Part shown: positions 51,578-59,418 of the stretch, piece after piece
Position numbering within the stretch: position 1 is the first letter of the stretch
Layout: every line of letters starts with the position of its first letter
DNA from: Rhodobacteraceae bacterium UBA6197
Lineage (GTDB): Bacteria > Pseudomonadota > Alphaproteobacteria > Rhodobacterales > Rhodobacteraceae
DNA length: 64,000 bases
Reading direction: 5' to 3'
Assembly: GCA_002422085.1 (NCBI GenBank)
Contig: DISZ01000011.1
Location: forward strand, 41,768-105,767
Made by a program: the position numbers and the translations under genes
The notes under the pieces: model-generated
Told to the model about the DNA's origin: nothing
What the model saw: the letters and a program-made list of their open reading frames with translations, nothing else
The model's database searches: none

Positions 51578-52771
51578 TTAGCCTTTCACCGCTTTGACGA
51601 TCTTTTCCGCCGCATCCGACAGGTTGTCGCCAGCGATCACGTTCAGACCCGAGTTGCGGATGATGTCCTTGCCCAGCTCGACGTTGGTGCCTTCGAGACG
51701 AACCACCAGCGGCACCTGAAGCCCGACTTCCTTGACCGCCGAAATCACGCCCTCGGCGATGATGTCGCAGCGCATGATGCCGCCAAAGATGTTGACCAGA
51801 ATGCCTTTGACGTTGGGGTCCGAGGTGATGATCTTGAACGCCTCGGTGACTTTTTCCTTGGTCGCGCCGCCGCCGACATCGAGAAAGTTGGCCGGTTCGG
51901 CGCCGTAAAGCTTGATGATGTCCATCGTCGCCATCGCCAGACCCGCGCCATTGACCATGCAGCCGATTTCGCCATCAAGCGCGATGTAGTTCAGATCGAA
52001 CTTCGAGGCGGCCAGTTCCTTCGGGTCTTCTTCGGTTTCGTCGCGCAGCGCCATGATGTCGGGGTGGCGATAAAGCGCGTTGCCGTCGAACGAGACCTTG
52101 GCGTCCAGCACCTTGATGGTGCCCTGCGGCGTCAGGATCAGCGGGTTGATTTCCAGCATCTCCATGTCTTTTTCGACGAAGGCCTTGTAGAGCATCTTGA
52201 CCAGAGCCACGCATTGCTTGACCTGCGCGCCTTCCAGACCCAGCGCGAAAGCGACGCGGCGGCCGTGGAAATCGGACAGGCCCGAGGCCGGATCGACCGA
52301 GAACGAGACGATCTTGTCGGGCGTGTTCGCGGCGACTTCCTCGATGTCCATGCCGCCCTCGGTCGAGGCCACGAACGAGATCCGGCTGGTCTGACGATCG
52401 ACCAGCAGCGCGAGGTAGAATTCGTGGGCGATGTCCGAGCCGTCTTCGATATAGACGCGGTTGACCTGCTTGCCGGCGGGACCGGTCTGATGGGTCACAA
52501 GAGTGCGGCCCAGCATCTGCTTGGCCAGCGTTTCGGCCTCTTCGACCGATTTGGCCAGACGCACACCGCCTTTTTCACCGGCCTCCGGTTCAATGAAATG
52601 GCCTTTGCCGCGGCCACCCGCGTGGATCTGGGCTTTGACGACCCAGAGCGGGCCGTCCATTTCGCCGGCGGCGGTTTTCGCCTCGTCCGCCTTCAGGACG
52701 ATGCGCCCTTCCGAGACGGGGCAGCCGTAGCTGCGCAACAGCGCTTTCGCCTGATATTCGTGGATGTTCAT
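51578..52771 (-). CDS. sucC: Succinyl-CoA synthetase beta subunit
   Basis: This is the 397-residue beta subunit. With SucD it converts succinyl-CoA to succinate with formation of ATP or GTP. The ATP-grasp part begins MNIHEYQAKALLRSYGCPVS, with VVKAQIHAGGRGKGHF. LEINPLILTPQGTIKVLDAKVS carries metal ligands, and NGAGLAMATMDIIKLYG and FGGIMRCDIIAEGVI are in the CoA-ligase-like domain. It is the first gene of the sucC-to-lpd run. Its upstream region (52772-52953) contains a paired TTTGTGATCACA operator and a GTTTTATAAAAC palindrome, so a regulated promoter is likely there. Confidence 0.97.
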   Translation of the reverse strand: MNIHEYQAKALLRSYGCPVSEGRIVLKADEAKTAAGEMDGPLWVVKAQIHAGGRGKGHFIEPEAGEKGGVRLAKSVEEAETLAKQMLGRTLVTHQTGPAGKQVNRVYIEDGSDIAHEFYLALLVDRQTSRISFVASTEGGMDIEEVAANTPDKIVSFSVDPASGLSDFHGRRVAFALGLEGAQVKQCVALVKMLYKAFVEKDMEMLEINPLILTPQGTIKVLDAKVSFDGNALYRHPDIMALRDETEEDPKELAASKFDLNYIALDGEIGCMVNGAGLAMATMDIIKLYGAEPANFLDVGGGATKEKVTEAFKIITSDPNVKGILVNIFGGIMRCDIIAEGVISAVKEVGLQVPLVVRLEGTNVELGKDIIRNSGLNVIAGDNLSDAAEKIVKAVKG

Positions 52772-52823
52772 GGCAGTGTCCCATGCTGGAGCAATTTGGA
52801 GCGTTCATTGGCATATTCCGGCA

Positions 52824-52835
52824 GTTTTATAAAAC
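52824..52835. promoter_or_regulatory. AT-rich perfect palindrome upstream of sucC
   Basis: GTTTTATAAAAC is a perfect 12-base palindrome 53 bases before the sucC start and about 45 bases from the paired GTGATCAC operator. It stands out against the GC-rich background. It could be a -10 region or a second regulator site. Confidence 0.45.
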
Positions 52836-52877
52836 GCAAAATGCGTCGGATGCGGCTTTCGGGGCAGATTATCGCCG

Positions 52878-52912
52878 TTTGTGATCACAGTTTTGAAAAG
52901 TGTGATCACAAA
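52878..52912. promoter_or_regulatory. Paired operator TTTGTGATCACA ... TGTGATCACAAA at the sucC / glycosyltransferase divergent promoter
   Basis: Two copies of the palindrome lie in inverted orientation, their centres 21 bp apart (two helical turns), suggesting cooperative binding by two regulator dimers on one face. It is about 107 bases upstream of sucC and 42 bases upstream of the divergent glycosyltransferase gene. The same arrangement and spacing occurs before sdhC. Confidence 0.75.
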
Positions 52913-52953
52913 TTCCGGGAAACCGAGGCGAGACCGAGTCGGAAAGGGCTGGT

Positions 52954-54066
52954 GTGGCGGCGGGGAATCGCGTTTTGTGGGGAAAACCCGCAGGAGCCGC
53001 CGTGTTCACGCCTGTTTCACTGCCCCGTTGGGGTGTTGCCGCTACCATCGACGAACCCGCAGCGCTGGTCGCGGCTTTCGTGGCGCATCATCTGGCGGTG
53101 GGCGCGGCCGAGGTGCATGTGTTTCTGGATCGGGCGAACCCCGAGGCCGAGGATCTGCTGGCCGGGGTGCCCGGCGCCTTCGTGCACCGCGACGGCGAAG
53201 ACGGCTGGGCGCGGGCCTGGCGCAACAAGCGGCCCGAGCGGGTTCAGGCACGGCAGAAATACAACGCCAGCCGTGCGCTGGACCAGTTCGGGCTGGATTG
53301 GGTGGTGCATTGCGACGCCGACGAATTCGTGCTGCCGGACCGGCCTTTGGCGCGCGAACTGGCGCAGGTCGGGCCGGAAAAGGGCTGGCTCAAGCTGCGG
53401 GTGCTGGAGCGGGTCCATGGCGTGCCGCCGGGCCAGCACGATATTTTCGAGGGCGGGTTCCGGCTGCCGTGGTTGAAGCGCGCGGCGAAGGGCGCGGCGG
53501 CCTATGACGCGCCGACGGCGCTGCTGCTGAACGACGGGCTGTGTGGCCATACCGCGGGCAAGGCGGTGGTGCGCGCCGGGCAGGGCTATGCGATCGGGGT
53601 GCATTTCGCGCTGCGCGACTTTCACAAACCGGCGAATGACGTGCCTTACCGGCCCAGCAAAGCCGCGCGGCTGCTGCATTTCGACGGGCTGACGCCGCTG
53701 CACTATATGCTGAAGATGCTGCGCCGGGCGACGACCGAGATCAAGGGCGACGCGGTGCCCTATGGCCGGGCGCGGACCTTGCAATTCACCAGAATGGCCC
53801 AGGTCGCGGCCGATCCCGACGCGATGGCCGATCTGTGGTGGTCGGCGCAGGGCTTGCCGCCCGCGCGCGCCGCCGCGCTGGCGCGCGCGGGGCTGTTCGA
53901 GACGCCCGCGCATGGCATTGCCGCGTCCACAAGGGCGCTGTTCGGCGATCGGGTCGATCTGAGCCCGACCGCGTTCGACGCGGCGCTTCTGGTGCACGAG
54001 GCGCCGCTGATCGCGCGGCTGCGCGCACGTTTCGGCTTTGATCCCGAGGCGCTGATCGGCGGGTAG
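52954..54066 (+). CDS. Glycosyltransferase family 2-like protein
   Basis: This is a 370-residue protein resembling the Glyco_tranf_2_4 group, often found in exopolysaccharide or surface glycan genes. The N-terminal domain has DEPAALVAAFVAHHLAVGAA, VHVFLDRANPEAEDLLAG and the metal-binding-type VVHCDADEFVLP (about residues 116-127). NASRALDQFGLDW and FHKPANDVPYRPSKAARLLH also fit. The GTG at 52954 has GGAAAGG six bases before it; a GTG further in (53002) is a possible shorter start. It is the only plus-strand gene within the TCA block, divergent from sucC, and converges on the unknown repeat-bearing gene. Confidence 0.82.
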   Translation: MAAGNRVLWGKPAGAAVFTPVSLPRWGVAATIDEPAALVAAFVAHHLAVGAAEVHVFLDRANPEAEDLLAGVPGAFVHRDGEDGWARAWRNKRPERVQARQKYNASRALDQFGLDWVVHCDADEFVLPDRPLARELAQVGPEKGWLKLRVLERVHGVPPGQHDIFEGGFRLPWLKRAAKGAAAYDAPTALLLNDGLCGHTAGKAVVRAGQGYAIGVHFALRDFHKPANDVPYRPSKAARLLHFDGLTPLHYMLKMLRRATTEIKGDAVPYGRARTLQFTRMAQVAADPDAMADLWWSAQGLPPARAAALARAGLFETPAHGIAASTRALFGDRVDLSPTAFDAALLVHEAPLIARLRARFGFDPEALIGG

Positions 54067-54078
54067 CGGCGCCGCGCC

Positions 54079-55389
54079 TCAGTTCACCAGCACCATGAAC
54101 ATGGTGGAACTGCCGCTCATCATCTGTTCGATGCGGCGCAGGTTCTGGCGGGTGACGATCGGGCCTTTTTCCAGATAGGGCAGCGCGCGCCAGCCCTGCA
54201 CCCAGCCGATCAGTTCGATCGGGCGCGGGTCGGTGAACATCCGCGCGACATTGACGCCCGCCTTGTCGCCCGCCCGCCAATAGGGCGCCAGAAGCTCGCC
54301 CTTCAGCAGGGCTTCGGCATCCGCCAGCACCGACAGCCAGGCCGCGCCCGCGCCCTGCGGCAGCTCGATCCCGAGGGCCGAGTGCTGGCGATCATTCGGG
54401 ATCCATTCGCGGGTATCATCGGTTTCGCGCTCGACCAAGGCCCAGAAGCGGCGGTTCTCGGCGATCATCGACAGGAAATGATCCTGCGCGCCGAGGGCAA
54501 AGGCGGGGTCGGGCTGCTGGTTCAACGCCTCGGCGATCATCGCGAAACTGTCGGCAAAGTTGCCAAACGAGCGGTCCAGGTAAGAGTCGTCCGAGCGCGA
54601 TGCGCTGAACTGTTCAAGTTGGCGGCGCGCGTCTTGAACGCGGGTGATGGCCTCGGTCGGGTCATAGGCCAGAACCGTCTGCGCCACGCCCGACAGCAAA
54701 TGCGTATAGGCCGAAAGCCAGGCCGCATCGGCGGCGTCAAAGCGCAGGACCGGCAGCGGCGTGGCGGTGTCGCGTTCCATCCAGCGCCAGCCCAGAAGCG
54801 CCGGGCCGACGATCTCGGACAGATCTTCGCCCGAATTGCGCAGGCCGTTCGCGTCAATGTCGAACCACAGATCCGACAGCGCGATCTCGAGCCCGAAATC
54901 GGCCTCGGGCGGCAGTTTGGCCAGGCTGGCGCGGGCGCTGTCCATGCCGGCGGCGATGCCGGTGAACAGGGACGAGACCATCGCCGGCTCGAACGGTGCG
55001 GGGGCGGGGTTTTCGGGGATCGGCAGGCGCAGCACCGGCAGCATCTGCATGCTGTCGGATATGCCGACGCGCCAGCGCAACTGCACCGCATCCTCGATCG
55101 CACCCAAAAAGCGCAATGCGCCAAGCGCAAAGGCTTCCTCGGCGGTGGGGGTGGGCAGGGCCGCAAGGCGCGCGGCGGTGGCGGCAATGCCGCTGGCGCC
55201 GATTTCCGCCGACAGGGCCAGGTCGGGTGCGGTCTGGGCAGGTGCGGCCTGTAGTGGCGCAGTCTGTTCGGGCGCAGTCTGTTCGGGCGCAGTCTGGTCG
55301 GGCGCAGTCTGGTCGGGTGCGGTCTGGGCAAGCGCGGTCTGGGTAAAGGCACAAAAGGCAAGCGGCAGGAAATGAGCAAGACGAAGCAT
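54079..55389 (-). CDS. Uncharacterised exported protein with QTAP-type pentapeptide repeats
   Basis: This is a 436-residue protein with a signal peptide (about 1-21, MLRLAHFLPLAFCAFTQTAL, cleavage near ALA). Immediately after it lie about seven QTAPD/QTAPE-type pentapeptides, then a mainly helical domain without a family I recognise. Segments such as RLAALPTPTAEEAFALGALR, RVGISDSMQMLPVLRLPIPE and WFDIDANGLRNSGEDLSEIV (calcium-loop-like DxDxNG) are visible. It lies between mdh and the glycosyltransferase, 65 bases after mdh in the same direction, so co-transcription with mdh is likely. The function is unknown. Confidence 0.75.
   Translation of the reverse strand: MLRLAHFLPLAFCAFTQTALAQTAPDQTAPDQTAPEQTAPEQTAPLQAAPAQTAPDLALSAEIGASGIAATAARLAALPTPTAEEAFALGALRFLGAIEDAVQLRWRVGISDSMQMLPVLRLPIPENPAPAPFEPAMVSSLFTGIAAGMDSARASLAKLPPEADFGLEIALSDLWFDIDANGLRNSGEDLSEIVGPALLGWRWMERDTATPLPVLRFDAADAAWLSAYTHLLSGVAQTVLAYDPTEAITRVQDARRQLEQFSASRSDDSYLDRSFGNFADSFAMIAEALNQQPDPAFALGAQDHFLSMIAENRRFWALVERETDDTREWIPNDRQHSALGIELPQGAGAAWLSVLADAEALLKGELLAPYWRAGDKAGVNVARMFTDPRPIELIGWVQGWRALPYLEKGPIVTRQNLRRIEQMMSGSSTMFMVLVN
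55220..55335. repeat. 15-bp in-frame tandem repeats (QTAPx)
   Basis: Units like GGGCGCAGTCTGTTC and GGGCGCAGTCTGGTC repeat about seven times with few differences, always 15 bp. The reading frame of the exported protein is therefore preserved as pentapeptides are gained or lost. Such arrays vary in copy number between strains. Confidence 0.82.
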
Positions 55390-55454
55390 GATGCCTCCTG
55401 AAAATGAAAAGGGCGCGCCGGTCGGGCGCGCCCATCCTAGTCAGTTTGCGCGGC

Positions 55455-56417
55455 TCAGGCCAGCGACGGGTCGATGACCTTGCAGGCCTCGACAAGGCCC
55501 TTCACGGCGTCAACCGATTTGTCGAACATCGCCTGTTCGTCGCGGTTGAGCTTGATGTCGACGATGCGCTCGATGCCGCCGGCACCGATCACGGTCGGCA
55601 CGCCGACATACATCCCGTCCAGACCCAGGGCGCCATTGACCCATGCGGCGCAGGGCAGCAGGCGTTTCTGGTCCTTGAGATAGGCCTCGGCCATCTCGAT
55701 CGCCGAGGTCGCGGGGGCATAGAAGGCCGAGCCGGTCTTCAGCAGGCCGACGATCTCGGCGCCGCCATCACGGGTGCGCTGCACGATCGCGTCCAGTTTT
55801 TCCTGACTGGTCCAGCCCATCGCCACCAGATCCGGCAACGGCACGCCGCCGACGGCGGAATAGCGCACCAGCGGCACCATGGTGTCGCCGTGGCCACCCA
55901 GCACAAAGGCGGTGACATCGCGCATCGAGACATTGAACTCGACCGACAGGAAATGCCGGAACCGCGCCGAATCCAGCACGCCGGCCATGCCGACGATCTT
56001 TTCATGCGGCAGGCCCGAAAATTCGCGCAGCGCCCAGACCATCGCATCCAGCGGGTTGGTGATGCAGATCACGAAGGCGTTGGGGGCATGCTTGGCAATG
56101 CCCTCGCCGACCGATTTCATCACCTTGAGGTTGATGCCCAGCAGGTCGTCGCGGCTCATGCCGGGCTTGCGCGGCACACCGGCGGTGACGATGCACACAT
56201 CGGCGCCGGCAATGCCGGCGTAATCGTTGGTGCCTTTCAGCACGGCATCAAAGCCCTCGGAGGGACCGGATTCAGCGATGTCGAGGGCTTTGCCCTGCGG
56301 CGTGCCTTCGGCGATGTCGAACAAAACGATATCACCAAGTTCTTTGATCGCGGCAAGATGGGCGAGCGTGCCGCCGATCTGACCGGCGCCGATGAGGGCG
56401 ATCTTGGGTCGGGCCAT
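55455..56417 (-). CDS. mdh: Malate dehydrogenase
   Basis: This is the 320-residue LDH-like malate dehydrogenase that oxidises malate to oxaloacetate with NAD+. NAD site: KIALIGAGQIGGTLAHLA (GxGxxG). Substrate-binding arginines are in TAGVPRKPGMSRDDLL and near NPLDAMVW. The catalytic histidine is in LGGHGDTMVPLVRY (about 176). An upstream palindrome ATATTTGTTGAAATAT at 56561-56576 lies in its promoter region. The unknown repeat-bearing exported protein gene follows on the same strand. With suc and sdh genes nearby, the window covers 2-oxoglutarate to oxaloacetate, apart from fumarase. Confidence 0.97.
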   Translation of the reverse strand: MARPKIALIGAGQIGGTLAHLAAIKELGDIVLFDIAEGTPQGKALDIAESGPSEGFDAVLKGTNDYAGIAGADVCIVTAGVPRKPGMSRDDLLGINLKVMKSVGEGIAKHAPNAFVICITNPLDAMVWALREFSGLPHEKIVGMAGVLDSARFRHFLSVEFNVSMRDVTAFVLGGHGDTMVPLVRYSAVGGVPLPDLVAMGWTSQEKLDAIVQRTRDGGAEIVGLLKTGSAFYAPATSAIEMAEAYLKDQKRLLPCAAWVNGALGLDGMYVGVPTVIGAGGIERIVDIKLNRDEQAMFDKSVDAVKGLVEACKVIDPSLA

Positions 56418-56560
56418 GAATACCTCCGAAGGTCAGGGTGGTTGGGTTGAACTGACGGGGCAGGGGTTAGCCCTTCGCGGCGCTTCTGGCAAGGGCGCGT
56501 GCCGATGGGCCGCAGGGAAAGCGGCGCATGTATGCCATTGTACACCGTAAATGCGGGGCG

Positions 56561-56576
56561 ATATTTGTTGAAATAT
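56561..56576. promoter_or_regulatory. Inverted repeat in the mdh / TauE divergent promoter region
   Basis: ATATTTGTTGAAATAT is an interrupted palindrome embedded in an AT-richer stretch (56520-56580) about 145 bases before mdh and 90 bases before the TauE gene, with TTGCGCAAATATTT on the minus strand beside it. It may be a regulator site or part of the mdh promoter. Confidence 0.4.
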
Positions 56577-56667
56577 TTGCGCAAGCCCCCCGGTGGTAAA
56601 AGCCCAAAGCCGCTTTTACCACTGGGGCGCAGGGCCTGCGCGGCGCTGATTCTCTGACGGGGGCTGG

Positions 56668-57408
56668 ATGGAACTCGACATGTTGGGCTGGACGCTGGCG
56701 GTCATCGCCGCAATGTCGGTGGGGCTGTCGAAAGGGGGATTGCCGGTGATCTCCAGCATCGCGGTGCCGCTTTTGGCGCAGGTGATGAACCCGGTGCAGG
56801 CGGCGGGATTGCTGCTGCCGGTCTATGTCGTGTCGGACATGGTGGGGCTCTGGGCCTGGCGCAAGGATTTCGACCGACGGGTGTTGGCGATCGTGGCCCC
56901 GGCGGCGCTGATCGGAATCGGGTTCGGCTGGGCGACGGCATCCCTGGTGCCAGAACGCGCGGTGGCGGTGATGGTCGGGCTTATTGGCGCGGTTTTCGCG
57001 CTGAATGCGATTTTCCGCCGCACGGTGGTGGCTGAGCCGCGCGCCCCCCGCGTGGCACCGGGGGTGTTTTGGGGGGCGATCGCAGGTTTCACCAGTTTTG
57101 TCAGCCATTCGGGCGGGCCGCCGTGGCAGGTCTATGCGCTACCGCTTGGCATGTCGAAAACCCGTTTTGCCGGCACGTCGACGATATTGTTCGCCTTCAT
57201 CAACGCGGCGAAACTGCTGCCCTATTACGCGCTGGGCCAGTTGAACGCCGACAGTCTCGGCATCGCCTCGGTGCTGATGCTGCCGGCGGCGCTGGCGGTG
57301 CTGGCAGGTGTCTGGCTGGTGCGGGTCATTCCGCAGGTTTTGTTCTTTCGCCTCGTGATCTGGGCGCTTTTGCTGATTTCAGTGCGGTTGATCTGGCAGG
57401 CGGTGTAA
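56668..57408 (+). CDS. TauE/SafE-family sulfite/anion exporter
   Basis: This is a 246-residue inner-membrane protein with about seven to eight hydrophobic helices. It shows the two-fold repeat typical of the family. First half: LAVIAAMSVGLSKGGLPVIS with the conserved GxxKGG pattern. Second half: GAIAGFTSFVSHSGGPPWQV with the conserved G-x-x-x-G-x-x-x-x-x-S-H-x-G-G-P-P. The family moves sulfite, sulfoacetate or other organosulfonates outward; the substrate here is unknown. It is divergent from mdh and ends at a perfect 36-bp inverted repeat of the dispersed family. Confidence 0.9.
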   Translation: MELDMLGWTLAVIAAMSVGLSKGGLPVISSIAVPLLAQVMNPVQAAGLLLPVYVVSDMVGLWAWRKDFDRRVLAIVAPAALIGIGFGWATASLVPERAVAVMVGLIGAVFALNAIFRRTVVAEPRAPRVAPGVFWGAIAGFTSFVSHSGGPPWQVYALPLGMSKTRFAGTSTILFAFINAAKLLPYYALGQLNADSLGIASVLMLPAALAVLAGVWLVRVIPQVLFFRLVIWALLLISVRLIWQAV

Positions 57409-57413
57409 ATTTC

Positions 57414-57521
57414 CGGCTTCTTTTTGGCTGAAATACTCCCGCCGGAGGCTCCGCCCTTTCCGTGGCGCAAACGTCAGGGTGGGGTGCCTCCGGCGGGAGT
57501 ATTTCAGCCAAAAAGAAGCCG
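57414..57521. repeat. Perfect 36-bp inverted repeat of the dispersed family
   Basis: Arms at 57414-57449 and 57486-57521 are exact reverse complements (CGGCTTCTTTTTGGCTGAAA then TACTCCCGCCGGAGGC), with a 36-base spacer. This is the cleanest copy of the first repeat type in the window. The right arm reads into the remnant of a small secreted-protein gene on the minus strand. Confidence 0.9.
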
Positions 57522-57604
57522 CAGGGCACAAGCGCCGCCGTGGCGGGAAAGAGCGCGAGCAGCGCGGCAAAGCCGAACGAGAGGGCGAACAGTTTTTGCT
57601 GCAT
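57498..57604 (-). pseudogene. Signal-peptide remnant of a small exported protein, cut by the dispersed repeat
   Basis: From the ATG at 57604 the minus strand reads MQQKLFALSFGFAALLALFP followed by ATAALVPCG, a convincing Sec signal peptide. It then runs straight into the repeat arm (FFLAEILPPEAP). The continuing frame is repeat-derived and low complexity. It looks like a small secreted-protein gene whose mature part has been replaced. A chance hydrophobic stretch cannot be excluded. Confidence 0.4.
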
Positions 57605-57782
57605 CGGGTGGCCTTTTCCTGCGCTGGGTGGCGGAAGCAAGATGAGGCGGGGCGCGGGAAGATAGGGTTAACGGTTCGGGCGTTCCCGATCCGTGCGGAT
57701 TTTCTGCGTTGCGGCAAAAGAGGGGTTGTCGAAAGTGCCGTGAATATGGTCTTTGACGAAAGATTGTTGCGAGGAGAGAATC

Positions 57783-58652
57783 ATGGATCCGCGTCAGGAC
57801 GACCGCGCCCGGCCCTATCGGTCGGTGCTTTACATTCCCGGATCAAAGGAACGGGCGCTGGAAAAGGCCAAAGGGCTGGCGTGCGATGCGATCATCTTCG
57901 ATCTGGAGGATGCGGTTGCGGTGGAGGAAAAGCCGGCAGCGCGGGCGCTTCTGGCGCAGGTTCTGAAGGCGTCGGATTATGGCAACCGGGCGCGGATCGT
58001 GCGGATCAACGGCTTTGACACCGACTGGGGGCGCGCGGATGTGGCGGCCTTTGTCGGCGCCGATATCGAGGCGATCCTGATCCCGAAAGTCTCGTCCGCC
58101 GCCGATCTGGAGTTGGTGGCGCAGGCGATCCCCGATGTGCCGCTTTGGGCGATGATGGAGACCGCGCTCGGCATGTTGAACGCCGCCGAGATTGCGGCGC
58201 ATCCGCGGTTGGCGGGGATGGTGATGGGCACCAACGATCTGGCCAAGGAGCTGGGTTGCCGGTATCGCCCCGACCGACTGGCGATGCAGACCGGGCTGGG
58301 GCTGTGCCTTCTGGCGGCGCGGGCGCGGGGGCGGATCATCATCGACGGGGTCTATAACGCGTTCAAGGATGAGGCGGGGCTGACGCTCGAATGCGAACAG
58401 GGCCGCGACATGGGATTCGATGGCAAGACGCTGATCCATCCGGCGCAGCTTGCGGTGGCCAACAGCGCCTTTGCGCCCTCGAACGACGAGATCGATCTGG
58501 CCCGGCGCCAGATCGCCGCTTTTGAGGCGGCCGAGAAACAGGGGCTCGGGGTGGCGGTTGTGGATGGAAAGATCGTCGAAAACCTGCATATCGTGACAGC
58601 GCGGCAACTGCTTTCCAAGGCGGAGGCGATTGCCGCGTTGAGCGTGGTTTGA
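57783..58652 (+). CDS. Malyl-CoA thioesterase/CoA ester lyase (Mcl2-like)
   Basis: This is a 289-residue CitE-like protein. RPYRSVLYIPGSKERALEKA is the standard N-terminus of the family. DAIIFDLEDAV carries a metal-ligand aspartate region, ARIVRINGFDTDWGRADV the CoA/arginine part, WAMMETALGMLNA a glutamate ligand, and GFDGKTLIHPAQLAVAN the C-terminal part. In Rhodobacter sphaeroides a protein of this type close to mch and sdh genes is the (3S)-malyl-CoA thioesterase of the ethylmalonyl-CoA pathway; a lyase role cannot be excluded by sequence alone. GGAGAGAATC precedes the ATG at 57783. NnrU, DUF1737 and mesaconyl-CoA hydratase genes follow in the same direction with tiny gaps. Confidence 0.9.
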   Translation: MDPRQDDRARPYRSVLYIPGSKERALEKAKGLACDAIIFDLEDAVAVEEKPAARALLAQVLKASDYGNRARIVRINGFDTDWGRADVAAFVGADIEAILIPKVSSAADLELVAQAIPDVPLWAMMETALGMLNAAEIAAHPRLAGMVMGTNDLAKELGCRYRPDRLAMQTGLGLCLLAARARGRIIIDGVYNAFKDEAGLTLECEQGRDMGFDGKTLIHPAQLAVANSAFAPSNDEIDLARRQIAAFEAAEKQGLGVAVVDGKIVENLHIVTARQLLSKAEAIAALSVV

Positions 58653-58663
58653 AAGGCATCCCC

Positions 58664-59218
58664 ATGACCCTGTTGAGTATCGGACTATTGCTTTGGATGC
58701 TGCCGCATCTGTTCAAACGGACATTGCCGCGGCAACGCGCCCGGATGGGGCCGCAGGCGCGGGCGATGGTGGCGGGGTTGGTCGGGCTGTCGGTGGTGCT
58801 GATGGTTATCGGCTACCGGATGGCCGATGTGGTGCCGCTTTACACGCCGCTGCCGGGGATGGGGCATGCCAACAACACGCTGATGCTGATCTCGGTCTAT
58901 CTGTTCGGGGTGGGCGGGTCGCGCGGGGTGCTGGTACACCGGATGCGCCATCCGATGCTGTGGGGCGTGGTGCTTTGGGCGGTGGCGCATCTGTTGGTGA
59001 ATGGCGATCTGGCCTCGGTGCTGCTGTTTGGCGGGATTGGCGCATGGGCGGTGCTGGAGATGGTGCTGATCAACCGCGCCGGGCCGTGGAAGCGGCCGAA
59101 ACCGGGCCGTATCGGCGGCGATGTGAAGAACCTGTTTGGCACGCTTCTGGTCTATGGCTTGATCGTGCTGGTGCATGTCTGGCTGGGCCATGATCCGTTC
59201 TTGGGGACCTATCAGTGA
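58664..59218 (+). CDS. NnrU-family membrane protein
   Basis: This is a 184-residue inner-membrane protein with about five to six helices. MTLLSIGLLLWMLPHLFKRT starts it, with a conserved-looking H in MLPHLF. MRHPMLWGVVLWAVAHLLVN is the clear NnrU signature (R-H-P-x-L-W-G-x-x-x-W-x-x-x-H-L-L-x-N-G), continuing GDLASVLLFGG. NnrU proteins were first linked to nitric-oxide/denitrification genes and are related to carotenoid isomerase-like Z-ISO proteins. It starts 11 bases after the CoA-lyase stop; its stop overlaps the next gene's GTG start. Its role inside this carbon-metabolism run is not clear. Confidence 0.88.
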   Translation: MTLLSIGLLLWMLPHLFKRTLPRQRARMGPQARAMVAGLVGLSVVLMVIGYRMADVVPLYTPLPGMGHANNTLMLISVYLFGVGGSRGVLVHRMRHPMLWGVVLWAVAHLLVNGDLASVLLFGGIGAWAVLEMVLINRAGPWKRPKPGRIGGDVKNLFGTLLVYGLIVLVHVWLGHDPFLGTYQ

Positions 59219-59418
59219 AGCTTTACCGACTGCTGACCGACGTGGACACTTCGGCGTTTTGCCACAAGGTGTCGCTGGCACTGGCGAAGGGGTGGGTGCT
59301 TCATGGCGACCCCGCCTATGCCTATGACGCGGGCGCGGGCGTGATGCGCTGTGCCCAGGCGGTGACGAAAGAGGTGGCGGGGGATTATCACCCCGACCTG
59401 AAGCTGGGAGAGCAGTGA
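59215..59418 (+). CDS. DUF1737-domain small protein
   Basis: This is a 67-residue protein reading MKLYRLLTDVDTSAFCHKVS, then LALAKGWVLHGDPAYAYDAG. That matches the DUF1737 pattern (Y-R-x-L-T-x-x-D-x-x-x-F-C-x-x-V-x-x-x-L-x-x-G-W-x-L-x-G). It starts with a GTG that overlaps the stop of the NnrU gene (GTGA) and its own stop overlaps the mesaconyl-CoA hydratase start (TGATG), so it is translationally coupled on both sides. Members of this family are commonly found next to mesaconyl-CoA hydratase; function unknown. Confidence 0.85.
   Translation: MKLYRLLTDVDTSAFCHKVSLALAKGWVLHGDPAYAYDAGAGVMRCAQAVTKEVAGDYHPDLKLGEQ

Noticed and set aside
50942..53476. 844-codon plus-strand frame
   Set aside because: It is antisense to sucC and an exported-protein gene and partly overlaps the glycosyltransferase in another frame.
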